Positions 15,652-18,765 of a DNA stretch of 18,765 nucleotides are shown here, one piece after another. A program made the translations under genes and the position numbers. The stretch is from assembly GCA_934597535.1 (NCBI GenBank), contig CAKTRT010000022.1, positions 1 to 18,765 of the forward strand, in the 5' to 3' direction. The DNA comes from an uncultured Oscillospiraceae bacterium. Lineage in GTDB: Bacteria > Bacillota > Clostridia > Oscillospirales > Oscillospiraceae. Each line of letters starts with the position of its first letter. Position 1 is the stretch's first letter. The notes beneath the pieces are model-generated. The model was not told where the DNA came from. It saw nothing but the letters and a program-made list of their open reading frames with translations, and did not search any database.

Positions 15652-16704
15652 TTACAGCCCTCTTTTCTGCTTCAGCGACTCTTCGACGATCTTCTCGCAC
15701 AGCTCCTCGTAGCCGATGCCGACCGCCGCCGCCTCCTGCGGAAGAAGGCTCGTCTTCGTCATGCCGGGCAGCGTGTTGATCTCAAGGAAGTACGGCGTGC
15801 CGTCGGGCGTGACAATGAAGTCCGCGCGGGAGTAGACGCTCAGGCCGATCAGGCGGTAGACCGTCTCGGTCGCGGTGCGCACGCGCATCTCCCAGTCCTC
15901 GGGGATGGGAGAGGGGCAAATTTCCTCCGCCGCGCCGGCCTGATACTTGTTCGCGTAGTCATAAAAGCCCGTCTTCGGGATAATTTCGATGGAGGGCAGT
16001 GCCTTGCCCGCGATGATACCAACCTGGATCTCGCGGCCGGAGATGTACTGTTCGAGCACGACCTGCGCGCCGAACTTTAAGCACTCTTCAAGCGCTTTTT
16101 TGAGCTCCGCGCCCGTATGCGCGATGGAGACGCCGACAGACGAGCCGTTGGCGACCGGCTTGACGACGCAAGGGAGCTTCGTTTCCGACACAAGGCGCGC
16201 GATGTCGCCTTCCGTGTAGCGCACGGTGCGCCACTGCGGCGTGATGACATATTCCGACACGAGACGCTTCGTCAGGTCCTTATCCATCGCGATGGCGCTC
16301 GAGAGGTAGCCTGCGCCGGTGTACGGAATGCCGAGCAGGTCGAACGCGGCCTGCACGCGGCCATCTTCGCCGCAGGTGCCGTGCAGCGCCAGAAATACGA
16401 CGTCCGCCCTGGCGCACACGTCGAGCACGCCGGGGCCGAAAAGGCTGCGGCTCTGATCCTTGCGGCTCGCGCGCACGGCGGCAAGGTCAGGCTCCGCCTC
16501 GGCGACGGAATAGTCGCCGCAGAAGCCGTCCGGCGCGCCGAAGACGTCGTCGAGCCTGCCGTCGCAGTCCTCAAAGCCCATGAACATATCCACCAGAATG
16601 GCCTGGTGTCCGCGCGAACGCAGCGCGCGGCAAATTTTATTACCGCTGGAAAGCGAGACATTGCGCTCCATACTCAGTCCGCCCGCCAGAACGACGATAC
16701 GCAT
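15652..16704 (-). CDS. ddl: D-alanine--D-alanine ligase
   Basis: Ddl joins two D-alanines with ATP to make the dipeptide that MurF uses. The ATP-grasp protein has 350 residues, slightly longer than E. coli DdlB because of an insert at about 44-95. Expected residues are visible: Glu13 in SMERNVSLSSG, LHGTCGEDGRVQ, the ATP-binding VVKPVANGSSVGVS with Ser188, FYDYANKYQAG with Tyr254, and EINTLPGMT. The omega-loop Tyr argues for a true D-Ala-D-Ala ligase rather than a VanA-type D-Ala-D-Lac enzyme. AAGGAGG precedes the ATG. It is the first gene of the operon, about 55 bases from a predicted transcript start. MurF lies immediately downstream. Confidence 0.97.
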   Translation of the reverse strand: MRIVVLAGGLSMERNVSLSSGNKICRALRSRGHQAILVDMFMGFEDCDGRLDDVFGAPDGFCGDYSVAEAEPDLAAVRASRKDQSRSLFGPGVLDVCARADVVFLALHGTCGEDGRVQAAFDLLGIPYTGAGYLSSAIAMDKDLTKRLVSEYVITPQWRTVRYTEGDIARLVSETKLPCVVKPVANGSSVGVSIAHTGAELKKALEECLKFGAQVVLEQYISGREIQVGIIAGKALPSIEIIPKTGFYDYANKYQAGAAEEICPSPIPEDWEMRVRTATETVYRLIGLSVYSRADFIVTPDGTPYFLEINTLPGMTKTSLLPQEAAAVGIGYEELCEKIVEESLKQKRGL

Positions 16705-16766
16705 ATCGTTTTCCTCCTTATTCTCGAAAGGAACGTCGCCGTCCCCGTTTATCCATACTATACTAA

Positions 16767-16794
16767 TTTATACTTTACCACAGCTTTTTCCCAA
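16767..16794 (-). promoter_or_regulatory. Possible sigma-A promoter of the ddl operon
   Basis: On the minus strand TTGGGA (16789-16794) and TATAAA (16767-16772) are 16 bases apart. An overlapping alternative TTGTAT/TAAAGT has 17-base spacing. The region is clearly AT-rich compared with its surroundings and lies between the upstream terminator and ddl. Which pair is used cannot be settled by eye. Confidence 0.5.
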
Positions 16795-16802
16795 ATACAA
16801 GC

Positions 16803-16834
16803 AAAAGAGAGCGGCAGGAAAACCGCTCTCTTTT
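16803..16834 (-). terminator. Strong bidirectional-looking terminator after the SLH-domain gene
   Basis: A perfect 12-base inverted repeat (16803-16814 with 16823-16834: AAAAGAGAGCGG and its complement) has an 8-base loop. The core is GC-rich and each arm ends in four A or T residues, so the hairpin has a T tail on either strand. It lies 25 bases beyond the stop of the SLH-domain gene and just ahead of the ddl promoter. Confidence 0.88.
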
Positions 16835-16858
16835 GTTCGCTTCTCTTATTTTTTGCCC

Positions 16859-17866
16859 TTAACCGAAGATGCCGGAGAGCAATCCGCTCTTTTCCGCGCG
16901 GACGTTCTTGAGCGTCATCGCCGCGCTGAGGATCTCTGCTGCCTGTGCGCGCGTCACGCCCGAGCGCATCTCATCGGCGGAGAAGCGTCCGCTTTCGATC
17001 ACGCTGACAGACTGTAAATTCGCCACCGCCTGCGCGCACCATGCGTTGTCCGCATCCTGCGCGTCGTAGTCCGAAAGATCGACGTCCGTCACGCGCAGCA
17101 GCCGGTTCAGCACGACCGCGGCCTCGCTCAGCGTAATGTCATCGTTCGCACGGAAGGCAATGCCCTCGTCCGTGCTGATGCCGGACACAACGCCCGCGTT
17201 CAGCGCGCTCACGGCATAGCCCTTGGCCCATGCGGGAATGCTCGCATCATCGCAGAAGCCCGTCATGCTGACCGTATCTGCCCGGTAGCCCATCGCCGCC
17301 ATTGCCATGGCAACAAATTCTCCGCGCGTAAGCGTGCGCTCCGGCTCAAAGAAATAGCTCTCTCCGACTTTTGTGCCGACAAACACGCCATGCTCGGCAA
17401 GATCGACCGCCGCCGTGTGGATGCGGTCATTTTGCAGATCGGCATAACATACGCCGCTCGACGCGCGCTCGATCGCAACGCTGACCGTTGCAGGCAGCGA
17501 GACGTTGCCCTCCTCATCGGTCGCGGTATAGGTGAAGCTGTCCGCCCCAAGCTTGCCCGCCGGCGTATAGACAAAGCCGAGGCCGTCCTCCGTCAGCGTA
17601 ACGCTCCCCTTTTTGGGCTGCGTGACGATATCAAACGCCAGCGTGCCGCCCTCGTTGTCCACCGCGCGGAACACGCCCTCATACGCCACACCGCGGTAGA
17701 CCCTGATCTCCATATTCTCCGCCACGGGCGCGCCGTCAGATGCGCGGGGCGTTTCCTTGTCCCTGCCGAACAGCGCTGACACGCTCTGCAGCGGAACGAG
17801 CGTAAGCAGCAGGATCGCCATGACGAACGGCAGCGCCCGCCAGATCTTCTGGTACCTTTGATCCAT
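16859..17866 (-). CDS. Secreted protein with an Ig/cadherin-like domain and three SLH repeats
   Basis: This is a 335-residue exported protein. The signal peptide has basic residues up to 10, a hydrophobic core at about 11-29 and a likely cleavage after SVSA (residue 31). Residues about 46-133 form a cadherin/Ig-like beta domain (FRAVDNEGGTLAFDI, KKGSVTLTEDGLGFVYTP, ADSFTYTATDEEG), of the kind repeated in large surface proteins but here single. Three SLH repeats follow, about 141-194, 203-257 and 265-315, marked by LTRGEFVAM, ITLSEAAVVLN and VTRAQAAEIL. SLH triplets usually anchor proteins to pyruvylated cell-wall polymers. No catalytic domain is visible, so a structural or adhesive role is only inferred. 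AAAGGAGAG precedes the ATG. It is monocistronic, divergent from rplU, and ends at the 16803-16834 terminator. Confidence 0.85.
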   Translation of the reverse strand: MDQRYQKIWRALPFVMAILLLTLVPLQSVSALFGRDKETPRASDGAPVAENMEIRVYRGVAYEGVFRAVDNEGGTLAFDIVTQPKKGSVTLTEDGLGFVYTPAGKLGADSFTYTATDEEGNVSLPATVSVAIERASSGVCYADLQNDRIHTAAVDLAEHGVFVGTKVGESYFFEPERTLTRGEFVAMAMAAMGYRADTVSMTGFCDDASIPAWAKGYAVSALNAGVVSGISTDEGIAFRANDDITLSEAAVVLNRLLRVTDVDLSDYDAQDADNAWCAQAVANLQSVSVIESGRFSADEMRSGVTRAQAAEILSAAMTLKNVRAEKSGLLSGIFG

Positions 17867-17961
17867 AGTGCAACTCTCCTTTATTTGAAATGGTCTGCCG
17901 GTATTTTCTGCGCGCCGGACAAAAATATGCAGAAGTGAAAGGAATTTATCGGAAAAAGCGC

Positions 17962-17990
17962 TTGACTTTCCGTTTTCCCGCTGTTATAAT
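17962..17990 (+). promoter_or_regulatory. Near-consensus sigma-A promoter of rplU-prp
   Basis: TTGACT (17962-17967) and a perfect TATAAT (17985-17990) are separated by exactly 17 bases. The transcript should start near 17997, about 93 bases before the rplU ATG. Strong promoters of this kind are normal for ribosomal protein operons. No equally good promoter was found for the divergent SLH gene in the same intergenic region. Confidence 0.88.
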
Positions 17991-17996
17991 CGAAAA

Positions 17997-18089
17997 GCCG
18001 CTTTGAATGGGCTTAAAGTTTCGGAAGGTTTCGAGACTTTTCGAACGCCCCCGACAGCGAGTCCGTAATTAAGGAAAGAGGTGCAAGCA
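17997..18089 (+). ncRNA. Structured 5' leader of rplU, probable L21 leader
   Basis: The roughly 93-base untranslated leader holds several short inverted repeats. AAGCC near 17995-17999 pairs with GGCTT about 10 bases later. GTTTCGA pairs with TCGAAC across a short loop (about 18028-18045). GGGC near 18009 can pair with GCCC near 18047-18050 to enclose the latter. Firmicutes carry a conserved L21 leader RNA at this place, thought to allow feedback by a ribosomal protein. The assignment rests on position and foldability; I could not compare it with the family model. Confidence 0.5.
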
Positions 18090-18401
18090 ATGCAAGCGAT
18101 CATCGTTACCGGCGGTAAGCAGTATGTTGTGAACGAGGGCGACACCCTGTTCATTGAGAAGCTCCCCGTCGAGGCGGGCGACGCCGTTACCTTCGATCAG
18201 GTTTTGGCGATCGTTGACGGCGAAAACACCAAGTTCGGCACTCCCGTGGTGGAGGGCGCGAAGGTGGAGGCCACTGTCGTTAAGAACGGCAAGGGCAAGA
18301 AGGTCCGTGTCTACAAGTACAAGGCCAAGAAGGGCTATCACAAGCGTCAGGGTCATCGTCAGCCTTATACCAAGGTTGAGATCGGCAAGATCTCCGTCTA
18401 A
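18090..18401 (+). CDS. rplU: 50S ribosomal protein L21
   Basis: L21 is a 23S rRNA-binding protein of the large subunit. The 103-residue length matches the family. It starts [18 protein letters not shown] and carries [10 protein letters not shown], the glycine-rich [15 protein letters not shown], and the basic C-terminus [18 protein letters not shown] typical of L21. An in-frame GTG at 18081 would add three residues and would sit inside the ribosome binding site (GGAAAGAGG at about 18073-18081), so the ATG at 18090 is chosen. It is the first gene of the operon, with prp 3 bases downstream. Confidence 0.97.
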   Translation: MQAIIVTGGKQYVVNEGDTLFIEKLPVEAGDAVTFDQVLAIVDGENTKFGTPVVEGAKVEATVVKNGKGKKVRVYKYKAKKGYHKRQGHRQPYTKVEIGKISV

Positions 18402-18404
18402 GGC

Positions 18405-18734
18405 ATGACCACTGTTACATTCCTCACCGAAGGAAAACGCATCATCGGTTTTGATGCCAAGGGACACAGCGGTTACAGCGAAGCAGGATCCGACATCGTC
18501 TGCGCGGCGATCACAAGCGCGGTTCGCCTTGTGGAAAGCACCGTGAACGATGTTTTAGGCCTCGCCGCTTCCGTCAAGGTCCATGAACGCTCCGGCGCTG
18601 TGGAATTCCGGCTCCCCGGCGGTCTGTCCGCCACGAATGAGAGCACCTGTCAGGCTCTTTTAACAGGCTTGATGCTGCTCTTTTCCGGGCTGCACAGCGA
18701 ATATCCGGACAATATCGAAGTCATGGAGGCGTAA
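18405..18734 (+). CDS. prp: Ribosomal-processing cysteine protease Prp (YsxB family)
   Basis: Prp removes an N-terminal extension from ribosomal protein L27 in Firmicutes and their relatives. The 109-residue protein has the family pattern GFDAKGHSGYSEAGSDIVCAAIT, with the catalytic pair His21 and Cys33, close to the His22/Cys34 numbering of the S. aureus enzyme. Gly20 and Gly28 surround the mobile loop. It begins 3 bases after the rplU stop with little Shine-Dalgarno of its own (only AAGG overlapping that stop), so translation is probably coupled to L21. rpmA (L27) normally follows and would start just outside the right edge. Confidence 0.94.
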   Translation: MTTVTFLTEGKRIIGFDAKGHSGYSEAGSDIVCAAITSAVRLVESTVNDVLGLAASVKVHERSGAVEFRLPGGLSATNESTCQALLTGLMLLFSGLHSEYPDNIEVMEA

Positions 18735-18757
18735 GTCTCCTGTTCCGATCATCTTAC

Positions 18758-18765
18758 AGAAAGGA
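18758..18765 (+). promoter_or_regulatory. Shine-Dalgarno at window end, probably for rpmA (L27)
   Basis: The last eight bases read AGAAAGGA after a short non-coding gap behind prp. In Firmicutes the next gene is rpmA, so this is probably its ribosome binding site. The start codon itself is outside the window. Confidence 0.5.

Noticed and set aside
15073..16911. Plus-strand frames of 335 and 264 codons opposite murF and ddl
   Set aside because: They are antisense to two secure genes; one also crosses the ddl promoter and terminator. No motif seen.
18069..18467. Minus-strand 132-codon frame opposite rplU
   Set aside because: It is fully antisense to L21 and the start of prp, with no ribosome binding site or motif.
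1..18765. Defence island, prophage, CRISPR or mobile element
   Set aside because: All genes are recognisable chromosomal types in compact operons. No repeats with regular spacers, integrases, transposases, terminal inverted repeats or clear composition shifts were seen.

Overview
The window is a GC-rich stretch of a Gram-positive chromosome, most likely a Clostridia-class Firmicute of the Oscillospirales/Ruminococcaceae kind. This is inferred from gene content and codon use, not from a database search. Supporting signs are strong AGGAGG-type ribosome binding sites, the rplU-prp order (normally followed by rpmA) found in Firmicutes, a TepA-type ClpP paralog, DegV, an ABC-F ATPase and an SLH-domain surface protein. 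Gene density is very high. No tRNA, rRNA, IS element, phage gene, CRISPR array or other sign of recent transfer was seen. No gene-free stretch exceeds 300 bases; the longest is the 223-base divergent region 17867-18089.

Layout, left to right. (1) 1-4450, minus strand: smc and then ftsY, 17 bases apart, with their own sigma-A-like promoter at 4504-4532. The 3' end of ftsY runs off the left edge. (2) 4583-5299, minus: a TepA/ClpP-like serine protease closed by a clear terminator at 4555-4580. (3) 5397-6826, minus: degV and a nitroreductase, 23 bases apart. (4) 7005-16704, minus: eight tightly packed genes in the order of transcription ddl, murF, an ABC-F ATPase, a YdcF/DUF218 membrane protein, a flavodoxin-like protein, prfA, a threonylcarbamoyl-AMP synthase/dephospho-CoA kinase fusion, and an M18 aminopeptidase. 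Junctions overlap by 1 or 4 bases or are 0-16 bases apart, a promoter lies upstream of ddl and a terminator follows the aminopeptidase, so this looks like one long operon. (5) 16859-17866, minus: a secreted protein with one Ig/cadherin-like domain and three SLH repeats, ending at a strong hairpin. (6) 17962-18765, plus: a near-consensus promoter, a structured leader likely to be an L21 leader, rplU and prp. A Shine-Dalgarno sequence at the very end probably belongs to rpmA.

Functionally the window is mostly housekeeping. It covers chromosome organisation (Smc), the SRP receptor (FtsY), peptidoglycan precursor synthesis (Ddl makes D-Ala-D-Ala and MurF adds it to the UDP-MurNAc-tripeptide), and translation (RF1, ABC-F, t6A tRNA modification, L21, L27 maturation). 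It also covers CoA synthesis and peptide turnover. The most unusual items are the Sua5-CoaE fusion, whose kinase half departs from family consensus at several positions, and the small SLH protein divergent from the ribosomal operon. I found no convincing new defence or mobile system. Long open frames antisense to smc, murF, prfA and other genes are judged to be shadows of GC-rich coding sequence.
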